Positions 50,524-60,720 of a stretch of DNA of 64,000 nt are shown here, in pieces. Under the pieces are notes generated by a model, which saw only the letters and a program-made list of their open reading frames with translations, did not search any database and was not told the DNA's origin. Location of the stretch: assembly GCA_009829735.1 (NCBI GenBank), contig CM020618.1:33828894-33892893 (forward strand). The letters run 5' to 3'. The translations under genes were made by a program, and so were the position numbers. Every line of letters starts with the position of its first letter. The first letter of the stretch is position 1. Source of the DNA: Pyropia yezoensis (lineage: Eukaryota; Rhodophyta; Bangiophyceae; Bangiales; Bangiaceae).

Positions 50524-51161
50524 GGTCGGCAGGGGCGAGGCAAAAGGCAAGCGGGCAGGGCAGAGGTGGGTGGGAAAGAGGTGCGAAGAGGCGTGGGAGC
50601 AACCCAATCACGTCGGGAAGGTGGCTAGAACGCGCGCTGTTGCCTACTGCGCGGGCTGTGGCGATGCTTAGCTTGGGGTCTGTGCGGGGAGCGTCGAACG
50701 TGTAGGGACCTCTCCATGAACGACGTTGACACAGGAAGGCATTTCTCCACGACACCTCCCCACAGCTCATCCAGCCGGCGAGGAGAGGAGGGAAGGGGAG
50801 AGGAGAAACCCCCACACTGAGCAACATGTGGATATCCTGCGTCCCGCCGTGGACCAATGGGGTGCACGTTCTCCTCGAGATGGCCTGCTGGCCGCACAGA
50901 TAAAGCCGAGCAGATAGACAGAAAAATCCGTGAAGCTCCCTTCCTGGAGATTCATCCTCCCGTGGCACTCTAGTGCCACGACGCACGAGGCTGCCAACAC
51001 GTGTTCACTCGCGGCCACAGCGCACTTGACTACTGGATGGAAATTGCGACCGCTATTGCCGATAGCCGGTGTCGCGCACTACGCCCGACCCTCCTGCTTG
51101 ATCGTCTGACACCCCCGCGTTGACGGCCGGGGGAGAGGCCGGCCGGTCCACCGGCGGTGCG
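50524..51161. promoter_or_regulatory. Divergent promoter region between DUF547 and COQ4
   Basis: These 638 bp separate two divergent ATGs, so both promoters must lie here. There is a GTGGCACTAGAGTGCCAC-like palindrome at about 50960-50981 (CGTGGCACTCTAGTGCCACG). No TATA box is convincing. Confidence 0.45.
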
Positions 51162-51887
51162 ATGGCCACCCCCACCTTGTCCCCGCTCGGCCGTGTGGCG
51201 CTGGCCGCCAGCGCATCCCTGACGGCGCTCCTTCAGCCCAAGCGGGCGGACCTGGTCGCAGCCGCCGGGGAACTCACCGGCACCCCCGCCCTGAGGGTGC
51301 TCGCCGCCCGCCTGGCCGCGACCCCCTCTGCGGCCGACCTGCTGGCTGCCGCCCCACCCCGCTTCCCGCCCCGTGGGGACGAGGACCTGCGGTCTTGGGC
51401 GGCGCTGCCCGCAGGGCGCCTCGGCCGTGCGTACGCCGAATTTATGGGCGCCCGCCGCTTCTCTGCCGATGCCCGCCCCGAGGTGCGGTGGGTGGCTGGC
51501 CGCGACGCTGCCGAGACGGCTCACTTGACCTGGCTGATGCAGCGCTACGTTGACACCCATGACCTGGGCCACGTCCTGACGGGCCTCCCCACGACGGTGG
51601 CGGGGGAGCTCGGCGTCAAGGCGTGGGAGGCTGCGACCACGGGCCTCCCTTCTGCAGCCGCAGCGGTGGCCCTGGGGGGTGCCCGCCTGCCATCAGCCCA
51701 GCGGGTGGCCCTGTGGGGGGGACTGGTGCCTTGGGCGGTGCGGGTAGGCGGGAGAGCAGCTGTGGGGGTGGGCATTCCGTACGAGGAGTGGATGGAAGTG
51801 CCGGTCGACGAATGCCGCGCCGCGTGGGGGGTGGAGCTACCGCCCCCCGAACTGGTCACAGCGGTGGCTTCGCGACAACGTCGGTGA
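51162..51887 (+). CDS. COQ4: Ubiquinone biosynthesis protein COQ4
   Basis: 241 residues from ATG 51162, near the usual 230-265. COQ4 acts in the mitochondrial CoQ synthome at the matrix face of the inner membrane. The metal-binding signature HDxxH-x11-E is intact: H133, D134, H137 and E149 in RYVDTHDLGHVLTG ... VAGELGVKAWE. The preceding region (PAGRLGRAYAEFM, ARPEVRWV) and following ALWGGLVPWAVRVG and GIPYEEWMEVPVDECRA are typical. No long presequence is visible; residues 1-25 (PLGRVALAASASLTALLQPK) could serve. The gene is intronless, ends in TGA, and is followed within 305 bp by lipoyl synthase on the same strand. Confidence 0.93.
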   Translation: MATPTLSPLGRVALAASASLTALLQPKRADLVAAAGELTGTPALRVLAARLAATPSAADLLAAAPPRFPPRGDEDLRSWAALPAGRLGRAYAEFMGARRFSADARPEVRWVAGRDAAETAHLTWLMQRYVDTHDLGHVLTGLPTTVAGELGVKAWEAATTGLPSAAAAVALGGARLPSAQRVALWGGLVPWAVRVGGRAAVGVGIPYEEWMEVPVDECRAAWGVELPPPELVTAVASRQRR

Positions 51888-52191
51888 GAAGGGGTGTGGA
51901 TGGCGAGCCGGCCCTGTCCGCGACCAAGAGCACAATTTTTTAACCATTTTCTGTTAAATGTATTTAAATTGCATCCACCGCAGACTAAGTCGCGCAAGTA
52001 GATCATCATCGGCCGTGTGCCGTTGAGGAGCACGGCCTGCAGCGGAGCAACCGATGCGCAGGTGCACGACCACTTCTCACGGACTGCAGCTACTTCGCCC
52101 GCTCCCCTTCCCCCCCCCGTCGCCCCCATTTGTTCTTTTCCCTCTTCTTCACGCCCACCTCTTCTTTAGCTTTTGAGCGGCCGGGTTTTCT
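51888..52191. other. Intergenic, AT-rich island
   Basis: These 304 bp between COQ4 and lipoyl synthase hold an AT-rich stretch at about 51930-51975 (ATTTAAATTG), plausible COQ4 3' processing signal and lipoyl synthase promoter. Nothing more specific is seen. Confidence 0.4.
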
Positions 52192-53478
52192 ATGGCGCCC
52201 ACCGGCGCGGGAGGCCCTCGACGTCCACCTCCCTCCCGCTCCCTGATTGCCATGGCCGACGCTGGCGTTCCCGCTGTGGTGAACATGCCCCCACCCGCCT
52301 TTGCCGCTCCGATGTCTCTTGGATTCCTCCTTCGTCCCCGGCGGCTCTCCATTCGTCGCCGTGGAGGAGTGGCGACACCGGCAGTGGCTGTGCCTCGGGC
52401 AGTCGTTAGCCCCGGACCTGGCGGTGCGGGCCCGTCGTCGTCCCCCGAAGCTGCGCCCTTTCCCTCCCCAGCTGATGTACAGTCGTCGGCAGATGACGCT
52501 ATTGTACCCCGCACCCCCGCGGTGGGTGCGCCCATGCCCGCTGGCCGGCGCCCCTCCTGGTTTCGCGTGCCCGCTCCGCGGGTGGCGGTCGACACCACCT
52601 TTTCCGATGTGTCTGACTCGGTACACAGCCGCTCCCTCCACACTGTGTGCGAGGAGGCGGCGTGCCCCAACATTGGGGAGTGCTGGGCCGGCGGCACCGC
52701 TACGTTGATGCTCCTCGGCGACACGTGCACCCGCGGCTGCCGCTTTTGCGCGGTGGCCACTTCCCCCACCCCGCCGCCGCCTGATGAAAATGAGCCGTAC
52801 GCCACAGCTGTCGCGGTCTCCCAGTGGGGGCTTGACTACGTGGTTCTGACCGCCGTGGACCGTGATGACCTCCCCGACGGGGGTGCCTCGCACTTTGCTG
52901 CAACGGTGCGGGCCATCAAGGCCGCTACCCCAGAGGTGGTCGTGGAAGTGCTGGTAGGTGACTATGGGGGGCCTGCTGCGGCCGCAGAGGCGGTGGACGT
53001 CCTTGTTGAAGCTGGCGTGGACGTCTTTGCTCACAATGTGGAGACGGTTCGCCGTCTGCAGCCACATGTGCGCGACCGGCGAGCGGGATATGAGAGCAGC
53101 ATGGCCGTTCTCGCCGCGGCTGCCCGGGTGGGCCACCCTGAGGGGGTCTACACCAAGACGAGCCTGATGCTCGGCCTGGGCGAGACGGACGCCGAGATTC
53201 GGGAGGTCATGGCCGACCTTCGCGCCGCTGGGGTGGACGTGCTGACGCTCGGCCAGTACTTGCGACCGACTGAGCATCACCTGAGCGTCGTCGAGTACGT
53301 GCATCCTGACGCGTTTGCAAAGTGGGAAGCCGAGGGCCTCATCATGGGCTTTCGCTACGTCACTGCGGGGCCGCTGGTGCGGTCGAGCTACAAGGCGGGG
53401 GATTTTTTCCGCGCGGCGGGTATGCAGCCACGGGGGGGGTGGGCGAGCCAGAAGCAAGGCCAGGATGGCAGAGAGTGA
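52192..53478 (+). CDS. Lipoyl synthase, organellar, radical SAM
   Basis: 428 residues from ATG 52192. It inserts two sulfurs into octanoyl groups on lipoate-dependent enzymes. The auxiliary cluster cysteines are [12 protein letters not shown] (C153, C158, C164); the radical-SAM cluster is CTRGCRFC (C179, C183, C186). Typical blocks follow: [51 protein letters not shown] and the C-terminal RSSYKAG, whose Ser ligates the auxiliary cluster. The first ~110 residues are Pro/Ala/Arg-rich and longer than usual; an internal Met at 41 ([19 protein letters not shown]) begins a good transit-peptide candidate. Whether it is the plastid or mitochondrial paralogue cannot be decided here. The hAT element starts about 180 bp downstream. 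Confidence 0.95.
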   Translation: MAPTGAGGPRRPPPSRSLIAMADAGVPAVVNMPPPAFAAPMSLGFLLRPRRLSIRRRGGVATPAVAVPRAVVSPGPGGAGPSSSPEAAPFPSPADVQSSADDAIVPRTPAVGAPMPAGRRPSWFRVPAPRVAVDTTFSDVSDSVHSRSLHTVCEEAACPNIGECWAGGTATLMLLGDTCTRGCRFCAVATSPTPPPPDENEPYATAVAVSQWGLDYVVLTAVDRDDLPDGGASHFAATVRAIKAATPEVVVEVLVGDYGGPAAAAEAVDVLVEAGVDVFAHNVETVRRLQPHVRDRRAGYESSMAVLAAAARVGHPEGVYTKTSLMLGLGETDAEIREVMADLRAAGVDVLTLGQYLRPTEHHLSVVEYVHPDAFAKWEAEGLIMGFRYVTAGPLVRSSYKAGDFFRAAGMQPRGGWASQKQGQDGRE

Positions 53479-53664
53479 CGAGGGTGGGTACCCACCCGGG
53501 TATGCATGTCCGGTGGGACTGAGTGTACTTCATGGCGACTGTTTTTCTCTCGATCTTTCTTTGAGCTATTTGGCCGTGAAGGCCAATCAGATCGCGCGCA
53601 AGTATCAGCTCCAAACTACAGCTCAATATTTCCTACATATTCGCCACGCGGCAGCTCGTGGACG

Positions 53665-53685
53665 TAGGCTTGGGTATCACGCGCC
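53665..53685 (+). repeat. hAT left terminal inverted repeat
   Basis: 21 bp beginning TAGGCTTGGGTATCACGCGC; perfect inverse of 60692-60712. It is directly preceded by the target duplication CGTGGACG. Confidence 0.95.
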
Positions 53686-53828
53686 CAAAACCCGCGCGTG
53701 ACGTGCGATCACGCCCGATCACGCCCGATCACGGCGTAGTCACGCCCTTTTGAGAGCGTGTCACGCACAAAGTAGCACACCTATATTTCAATTTCAATGC
53801 ATTGAAACACCCACTGTTATACATTGGA

Positions 53829-56800
53829 TCACGCCTCGAGCTCCACTCCATACTTGCTGATCGCGTCTCGCAGGTACCACGAGGAGTCGAAGACCTTGCA
53901 CAGCAGCACAACTGGCGCCGCCGTCCGCGCGTCTCCAACGCCATTTGCCGCCCCTGGCACGCCTCTGCCGCTGGGCGACGGCACTGCGGGTCCACCGGTC
54001 GACCCCTGTGAGCCGCAGCGACGCAGCAGCTCGCTGTACCTTGCCATTGCAACCTCGTCCGAGAACTCCCGCTCCGCGCCACCGCCGTCAACGTCTTGGG
54101 CGTCGAGCTCGTCGGGCGTAGGATGACCCGTCCGACTGCACAGAGCTAACTCCTCGTCCAGCTCTTCCCGCAGGGACCGGCCCGTCTCCCGCAGCTCGTC
54201 AAAGTCATTCACGCGAGCCACCTCAGGCGTGGAGCCGTCCGGGGGCGCCTGAGAACGAGCATGGCTGGAACGTACGCCGTCCGTGTCAGCGACGGCGATG
54301 TCCTCCTCGTCCTCCATCAGACAGCCGGGCGTAAACGCCTCCCTTGCACTCTTGTCCTTGGCGTGCTCCGCGCGCAGGTGCAGCATCACACGAGTCATGC
54401 TTGTCAGGCGGGCCACGTCGAGCCGGGAGCGCGCCGGCGTGTTGGCAAGGCCCATCCCCGACCATACGCGCTCCATCTCCGCCGCGTGGCAGCACACCGA
54501 CAGGAGCCGCTGCGCCACCTGCTGGAGCGCCGTTCCGTTGAACTCGGAGCACATGGCCCACATCACCACCGCGGGAATACGGGCAGTAGTGCCGTTGGGG
54601 TTGAACAACAAGAGGGAGTCGGGCCCGTCAGCGAGATACTTCACCAAGGCCGCAATGGCCCTCCGCGTGACCGCCGCCGACTGCTCACCCTGCAGCGTCC
54701 CGAAGCGCGCGGCCAAGCGCACAAAGTGCTCGACCACGTTGTCCACAGCCGCAAAGCACCCGTGCTGCGTACACAGGCCTGTCAGAGCCCGCTCAGGGTC
54801 CAGCACGTGCGCGAGCACCAGCTCACTGACGTTGTAGTATCGCGTGAAGCGCCACTGCAAGATCTTGAGGGTCGCGCCGCTGAGCTGGTGGATGATGGCG
54901 CGTACGGAAGGGTCGGCAGCGAGCACAAACGGGGGGGCCAAGGTGCCAGACCCATCAGCCGCCAGCGTTGCCGTTTCCGAACGAAGCTTGAGGAAGTAGG
55001 CGTGCAGGCGGCCAAATGAGGAGGCCACGTCCGCCAGGTTGGCGTTGCGGCGCTCGGCCATCCCAATCTCCTTGACGATCGGCAGCAGCATCTTGCACAG
55101 GACACGCACCATGGACCAAAAGCGGCGGCTACGCAGCTCGTCAATGACCGCGCCGCCATTCATGGTAGCCAGCAGCGCCGCATCGTCGCAGTACTTCGTG
55201 GAGAACAGGTCGAGCGCCGGCTTCAGCTCCAGCAGCCGGTGCGCCATGCCGTAATGAGAGTACCAGCGTGTCTCCCCCTTGGTCACGAACGCCAGGCGCT
55301 TCACCATCAGGGCCTCAAGCAGGCCCATGAACTTAGTAGAGTTCCTGAACCAGCCGACGACCATGACCATCTTAGCGACGATGGGGGCCAACGACTCGTG
55401 GTTCAGGATGCCGCCCGTCATGAGGTTCAGCTGGTGCGGGAAGCAGGCGACGATGATCAGGGACTCGTTGGCAGAGGCGAGCATCTTCTTGGCCAGGACA
55501 TTCGAGCTCGCCGAGTCACTGACCAGACCCACCACCATCGACGGGCACGTGGCCAGACGCTCTCCGGTGGGCTGCGGGAGGGCAAACTCGCCCGCCGCCC
55601 CAGCCTTTTGCACCTCCTCCTCCACAGCGCCTTTCACCAGCTCCGCCGTCTCCGGGACGCCAGTGATGTCGACCGTCCCGCGGAAGTCCGATGACACCAC
55701 CCCGTCAGTCATGCCCACGTTGGTGCACACCAGCCCCAGCAGCTTGCGGGCGGCCCGACTCTTCCACCCGTCAAAGGAGATGGTAACGTAGGCTCCCTTG
55801 AAGTAGATCTTCATAAAGGCGTCGATAACCGCCTGCAGCAGACGACGCAGGACGGGGCCACGCATGGTCTTGCGGTCGGGAAGCGCCTTGAGTCCGCGCA
55901 TCCACTTGGAAAAAAGGTGGCGCCAGGCAGGAGCGTCCAGCACATTGAACGGGATGGATGAGAAGAGGAGGGCGGCCAGAAGGTCGTCCTGGAACTCCCT
56001 GGTCATGCTGGGGGTCCACGCTCGCGTCAGATGGGAATCCATGGGACCGCCGGTGCTTGTCCCGCTGCCGCTTGATGCCGATGCGTTGAGCTTACGTTGC
56101 TTGCGAGACGGGGAAGAAGAGTCGTCCTCGGCCGCGTCCAGTCTTGCTCGACGCGTCGCAAAGTTGCACTTGGTAGCCAGGTGCGTGGCCATCACGTCAG
56201 CCCTGCCGTTGATGGGTGTCCTGCTCTTCTTGGCGCGCACGCAGAAGAGGCAAAACACCTCCTTAGTCCTAGATGTGGGACTGTAGTCCTTGGTGCCTTG
56301 CTCAAAGTACCCCCACACCTTTCGCACCTTGTCCCTTGTGCGCTTGCTCCCAGAGGCTGGGTTGGCGGCTGTCGTGGCGTCCGTAGACTGGGAGTTGGGC
56401 CTTGGTGCCTCGTCGACGCCGGCCGCAGCCGGCGCGCCCGCCGCAACCGCGGCACCCACCGCTCCCGCCGCACCCGCCACACCGTCCGCAGCTGTCGCGT
56501 TAGGCGCTTGCGGTCGGTCCGACTCGCCTGCCACACCAGCCGCCGTCTCGCCTGCCGTTGCCGCCGTGGTTGGCGCCCCCGCCCCTGCCGTTGACGCCGG
56601 AGCTGTCTCCCCCGCCCTTGCCGCCGCCGCCGTGGATGGTTCCCTCGCCCTTGCCGCCGCCGCCGTGGATGGCTCCCTCGCCCTTGCCGCCGCCGCCGTG
56701 GGTGCCGCGCCCAACCTTGCCGCCAACGCCATCCTTGCCGCCATCGCCGCCGCCGTCCTTGTCGTGTCGTCTGCACCGCCGTCGAAAGTGTAGTAATCGT

Positions 56801-56876
56801 CCTCGTCCGTCGCGCGTGTCACCACACGAGCCGCAGCCAATGCCGCCGCCACGGCGGCGTTCTCGTCGTTTAGCAT
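53829..56876 (-). CDS. hAT transposase, full length and unbroken
   Basis: 1015 residues from ATG 56876. Residues 1-180 are Ala-rich with 11-residue repeats (AREPSTAAAAR). A BED-type zinc finger lies at about 186-240 (C209, C212, H232, C237 in FCLFCVRAK ... THLATKC). The RNase-H-like core shows the first Asp in ISFDGWKSRA (D369) and the second in GLVSDSASSN (D454), with PHQLNLMTGGI between the conserved blocks. The late region SVCCHAAEMERVWSGMGLAN, RSRLDVARLTSMTRVMLHLR carries the hAT C-terminal Glu and dimerisation block. The tail is acidic and longer than in many hATs. There is no internal stop or frameshift over 3 kb, in contrast to most other mobile-element genes in the window. Its stop is 164 bp from the left element end. 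Confidence 0.93.
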   Translation of the reverse strand: MLNDENAAVAAALAAARVVTRATDEDDYYTFDGGADDTTRTAAAMAARMALAARLGAAPTAAAARAREPSTAAAARAREPSTAAAARAGETAPASTAGAGAPTTAATAGETAAGVAGESDRPQAPNATAADGVAGAAGAVGAAVAAGAPAAAGVDEAPRPNSQSTDATTAANPASGSKRTRDKVRKVWGYFEQGTKDYSPTSRTKEVFCLFCVRAKKSRTPINGRADVMATHLATKCNFATRRARLDAAEDDSSSPSRKQRKLNASASSGSGTSTGGPMDSHLTRAWTPSMTREFQDDLLAALLFSSIPFNVLDAPAWRHLFSKWMRGLKALPDRKTMRGPVLRRLLQAVIDAFMKIYFKGAYVTISFDGWKSRAARKLLGLVCTNVGMTDGVVSSDFRGTVDITGVPETAELVKGAVEEEVQKAGAAGEFALPQPTGERLATCPSMVVGLVSDSASSNVLAKKMLASANESLIIVACFPHQLNLMTGGILNHESLAPIVAKMVMVVGWFRNSTKFMGLLEALMVKRLAFVTKGETRWYSHYGMAHRLLELKPALDLFSTKYCDDAALLATMNGGAVIDELRSRRFWSMVRVLCKMLLPIVKEIGMAERRNANLADVASSFGRLHAYFLKLRSETATLAADGSGTLAPPFVLAADPSVRAIIHQLSGATLKILQWRFTRYYNVSELVLAHVLDPERALTGLCTQHGCFAAVDNVVEHFVRLAARFGTLQGEQSAAVTRRAIAALVKYLADGPDSLLLFNPNGTTARIPAVVMWAMCSEFNGTALQQVAQRLLSVCCHAAEMERVWSGMGLANTPARSRLDVARLTSMTRVMLHLRAEHAKDKSAREAFTPGCLMEDEEDIAVADTDGVRSSHARSQAPPDGSTPEVARVNDFDELRETGRSLREELDEELALCSRTGHPTPDELDAQDVDGGGAEREFSDEVAMARYSELLRRCGSQGSTGGPAVPSPSGRGVPGAANGVGDARTAAPVVLLCKVFDSSWYLRDAISKYGVELEA

Positions 56877-59499
56877 CGACGGAGGCGGGGGTGTGGGGTG
56901 AGTGTGGGAGTGGGTGTGGGGGGCAGGGGGAGTGAGAGGGGGCGGGGGAACAGGTGGGTGTGGGAGTAGGTGGGGGGGGCAGTGGGAGAGGGCGGGGGAA
57001 CAGGTGGGTGTGGACGTGCGTCCTGGTCGTGCGCGCGTGTGGGGGGAGTCACCTGGGATGTGGTCCAGCCACGCTCATAAAGCCACCGTCAGCACGTGGT
57101 CCGTGCACACAGTCGCCTAGGCGCGGCGGGGCCTAGCGTCGTGTGGAGGCACGAGGTGACGGGCGCATGCGCGCCCCCGGCTGGCAGACCCGAAGCGGGA
57201 AAGGGGGATAGGGTCTCTCACTCATGGCGCGCGCTTGCGGGATGATCCGCAGGGCCAGCTGCAACTCTCTTGCAGACAGGATTGCATTGCACTGGTGGCG
57301 GCACCTGGTGCCGGATGCATATTCTTTGGGGCCAGCTCGTCACAGGGGTCGTAGGCCACTCTCATCCACGTATGTCCCGCTGTGTCGTTGCTTCGGTCGG
57401 CCACCGAGAGTGACGCGTCCTTGGCAGTCGCGCGAAGGAGTCCCGCTTTTTTTCTTTCCGCGGGAACACCAGACAGCATGGTTGCGTTGAGCACGCAGTT
57501 CTGCTTGATGTAACGTGTCCCGGTGTACAGCACAGTCGAGCCGTGGCTCAGCGCCTACACTGTGTGCCGACCGTCCTCTGGCAAGGTCGTGTGATGTGCG
57601 GCTGGGGTGGGCTGATCTCTGTGTTATGTATCACCACGACTTCTGGTGGACAAAATTTTTTTGAATAAATAGTCTCACTTCGCAGCGCTGGCAAACAGCA
57701 GGTGCGGCCATGGCAGGGTTGGCGAGCACCTGCACTCGCGGAATAGACGCTGGCCCGCGCCCGACTCCTGACGAGGGCGCCTGGCCGTTGCTATGAACGG
57801 TTGCAGGTTCGAACCGATATGAGTTCAATTCCCATTCGCACCATTTATTTTTCGTGAATTTATATTCACAGTCTCTTACAGCAGTGTAAGAGGGGTTATA
57901 GGCCAATAGATTATCAGATACATGCACTGGTGCGCACACAATCCAATCATATGAGGTCGTTCATTGAGCACGGCCCGTGCCCTGGGACCGACCGAGCCCT
58001 TCCGTTGGCGGCTACGGCGCCTCCAGTGGCAGACCGCTGATACAGACGCCCTGAGCCATGAACCACCTACCCCGTCAGGTGTGGGGGCCCGAGATGGCCG
58101 TGACGCCTCGTCGGGGTAGCCGCCGTCTCACTCATGCAGTCTTCCAATGTGGCGTCGCGTGTGGCCAGAGTTGGGAACTCTGGACACACTGGCGGTGTGC
58201 ATGCTGGCCACCTGTCGGTAGTAGAGTAGAGTGGACCTGGGAAGCACAACCACATAGCTCCGCGAAGATTGATGCGCATAGCGAGGCGTGTTGTTCTACT
58301 CATAGTTCGAGACAAAGGGGCGACAGAGTGGCGCCACCCGGGATTTCTGCCCTCAGTTTCGACATCCATTGTGGAGACATCGTCTTGTGGGCCGGCAGGT
58401 GCGCGGGCGTCCGCTGGCTGTACCAGGCGCGGAGGGGGAGCAGGTAGTGGTGCTCAGGCGGGGTCGGGGAGCGGGGGAACGCCTCGCCAGCCAACCAACG
58501 CAGCGCCGCCCCCGCGTCTGGCTCACCGCCGCAGCTGGAGCACGTGCGCTAGAGAAAGGAGTTCGTGTCCCAGGCGGCACGGTCTGTGTGCAACTGTTCT
58601 TTCCTTCTGAGGACGGACGTCCGAGGGCGAGGAAGGCTCTGAGTCGTTTCCCCGCATCACCCTGCGGCAATCCCCCAGGGTTTGCGCTTATCTATTGCTC
58701 TCAATGGGGCAACTCGTCCACCCCCGGGATGCAAGCGACAGCCTTGGTGGCACCCGCCGACACTGTTACCTCCCCCAGTCGCCAGCCACGGACTGCACAG
58801 CTGTGTCGCCGCCCCTCATGGTGGCGGGCACCCAGCCCGTGCGCGTTGGCCGGCGATGGCGGCACCCGTCGCAGCCGACCGTTCTGCGGGGGGGTGGCAT
58901 AGCGGACGGGGCGGACGGGTGGAGGGGGGACATGGGGGGGGGGGCACGGTGCAGCGTGCGCGGTGGCACCGGACGCCGGTGGCCGCTGTTCTGGAGGCTG
59001 CTTGTGAGTGGCTTGCGGGTTCCCCTGCGCCCATGGACGCAGGTCGGTGGCGTCGTGCCCCGCCTCCGCCCTCACGTGCTGTGAAGGGCGCCGCTCCGGC
59101 CGGTGGGGGAGTGAACAAAGAGGGACGCGGGGACAGGTGCAGCGCTGCCAGTGCCCTTGGCTTTCCCCACGGTTTCCGACCGGGGCGGGTGATTTGGGGT
59201 GGGGTACTGTACTGAAAGGTGGGGCTTCTGTGGGAGCGCCACCACGCACGGGGGGGCCCTTCGCTTTGGCGCCGCCGGCGAGCCCTGCCCTTGGCTCCAG
59301 CCACCCCTCCGCCGGCGGCCGAGGCAGGGGTGGGGGGGGCGCTGGCGGAGCGGGGTGGAGAGCCCGCGCCGCCGGGAGGAGCAGTGTCCCCACCCATTGG
59401 GCGGGGGGCGGGGCGGGAGCCGCTCGCCGCCGCCACCGCCGCTGCCGCCAGAGGTGCGCCACCGCCGGCTGCCGCACTGGGTGACGCGGCGGCGGCCGC
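56877..59499. other. hAT interior, largely non-coding
   Basis: No protein gene is supported. GT-rich repeats (GGGGGAACAGGTGGGTGTGG twice, about 56945 and 56994) precede the transposase. A tRNA-like segment lies at 57701-57852, with small hairpins after it (CTCTTACA-GCAG-TGTAAGAG at about 57872-57891). Confidence 0.45.
57701..57852 (+). other. tRNA-like Pol III promoter elements
   Basis: An A-box-like TGGCAGGGTTGG (57711-57722), a perfect B-box core GGTTCGAACC (57806-57815), a second T-arm-like GTTCAATTCCC (57823-57833), and pairing ends GGTGCGG (57701-57707) with TCGCACC (57836-57842), followed by TTTATTTTT. I could not fold a clean cloverleaf: the left end also pairs locally with GCACCTGC. 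It may be an intron-containing or decayed tRNA, or a tRNA-derived SINE head. Confidence 0.3.
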
Positions 59500-60496
59500 C
59501 GCGGCGGCCAGCGACGCCGCCCCCCCCCCCCCCCCGGAGCGTCCACGTCCATGTGCACCCGTCCCCCCCCCGGGGCGTCCCCCCTGCGCGAGCGCTTCGC
59601 GTCCGCCCCCCCCCACCCCTGGAACGGTGGCCGCGGCGGCGGCGCCCGCAGGCGGGCACCCTTGACGTAGCTCCCGTCCGCCCTGGCCGCCGCGTCGCTC
59701 CACGCGTGCGCGGGCGCCACGCCCAGAGGCACGCCAAGAAAGAGGGTGCCGTGCACGGCGGCGGCGGCGGCGGCCGCGTCGGCCGCGGACGCAAAGGCCA
59801 CCCATGCCTACCCGCAACGGTCACCCACGCCTACCCGCGCATGCGGCGCGCGTGGCCCGCCAAGATGAAGAGCACCCGCCCGTGGGGGGCAAAGAGGGCG
59901 GCGAGGGAGCGGCGGAGGAGGGGGAGGGCAAGCCGGTCGTTGAGCGCCCGCGCGTAGGAGGTGGAAAGGCGGGGGAGGGGGGGGGGACGCCGACCGCGAC
60001 AGCCGGTGAGCGCCGCCGCCGCCACCACCACCACTGCCGCCGCCGCCGCCACGACCGCTGCCGCCACCGCCGCCACCACCACCGCTGCTGCGGCCACTGC
60101 TGCCGCCACCACCGCCGTTGCGATTCTAGGGGGAGGGGGTCGGTCTGGTGGAGGGGGAGAGGACGCCAGCAGCGGGGGGCACACCCCCGCCGCGCCATTG
60201 CTCGCCGGGGGCGACTTGGCGCGCCCCGCGGGCAGCCCGCCACCGCCACCGCCCCCGCGGTCGCGGTCACCGCCGCCGCCGCCGCCGCCGCTGACGCAGC
60301 TTCGACCGCCGCCGCCGCCACCACCGCCGCCGCCACCACCGCCGCTGCCATCCATGCCGGCGGGCGCGACGGCGGACGCTGCCGGCGCCGCGGCGGCTGC
60401 CGGCGACATGGGCGCCGGCGTCGGGGTGCGCATCGCCGAAGCGGACGCACGGCGTCGTCCGCGGTGTGCTGGACGCTGCTTCTTGACGGCGGACAT
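59500..60496 (-). pseudogene. U1A/U2B''-like RRM gene fragment inside the hAT
   Basis: From ATG 60496 (MSAVKKQRPAHRGRRRASAS) a long Ala/Gly/Pro-rich leader precedes one RRM at about 59962-59660: TSYARALNDRLALPLLRRSL, AALFAPHGRVLFILAGHARR, MRG, then AWVAFASAADAAAAA, HGTLFLGVPLGVAPAHAWSD. The order and the x-LN-x-K/R-L...LRRSL..LF..G.V..I.....MRG.A[FW]V.F pattern is that of U1A/U2B''/SNF spliceosomal proteins. The RNP1 motif is broken: a 23-bp near-duplication (59811-59833 against 59788-59810) shifts the frame, and a TAG stands where MRG-Q-A is expected in both copies. A second frame change near the poly-C at about 59520 follows. No second RRM is seen. It lies within the hAT TIRs, so it is probably a captured host gene fragment. 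Confidence 0.65.
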
Positions 60497-60691
60497 GCGG
60501 GAGGACCACTGGGAGGAGGGCAGAGGCACTGTGCAATTATAGCCGGTTTCCACGTGAGATGTAGTATTTGTATGGTATACTTAACTCCTAATCACGCCCC
60601 CAATCACGCCCTTTCTGGCGGGGCGTGACGTGTGATCACGCGCTAAATCACGCATGGGATCACGCAAAATACGTGATCTTACATCACGTGC

Positions 60692-60712
60692 GGCGCGTGA
60701 TACCCAAGCCTA
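60692..60712 (-). repeat. hAT right terminal inverted repeat
   Basis: 21 bp ending in ATACCCAAGCCTA, the exact inverted complement of the left end, directly followed by the second CGTGGACG. Confidence 0.95.
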
Positions 60713-60720
60713 CGTGGACG

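Larger units (their letters stand above)
53657..60720 (-). mobile_element. hAT transposon with TIRs and 8-bp target duplication
   Basis: The element spans 53665-60712 (7,048 bp). The left end begins TAGGCTTGGGTATCACGCGC, and the right end is its exact inverted complement over 21 bp. The 8-bp target duplication CGTGGACG is exact at 53657-53664 and 60713-60720. Subterminal ATCACGCC words are repeated several times inside both ends (about 53700-53760 and 60585-60680), as expected for transposase binding. Inside lie the transposase (53829-56876, minus), a tRNA-like stretch and a damaged RRM gene (about 59500-60496, minus). Perfect TIRs, target duplication and an unbroken transposase argue for recent insertion and possible autonomy. 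It separates the convergent lipoyl synthase and FKBP-MsrA genes. Confidence 0.93.

Noticed and set aside
59807..59833. A 27-nt GTAG...GTAG intron in the RRM gene
   Set aside because: Removing it yields the wrong phase for AWVAF, and the length is implausible.
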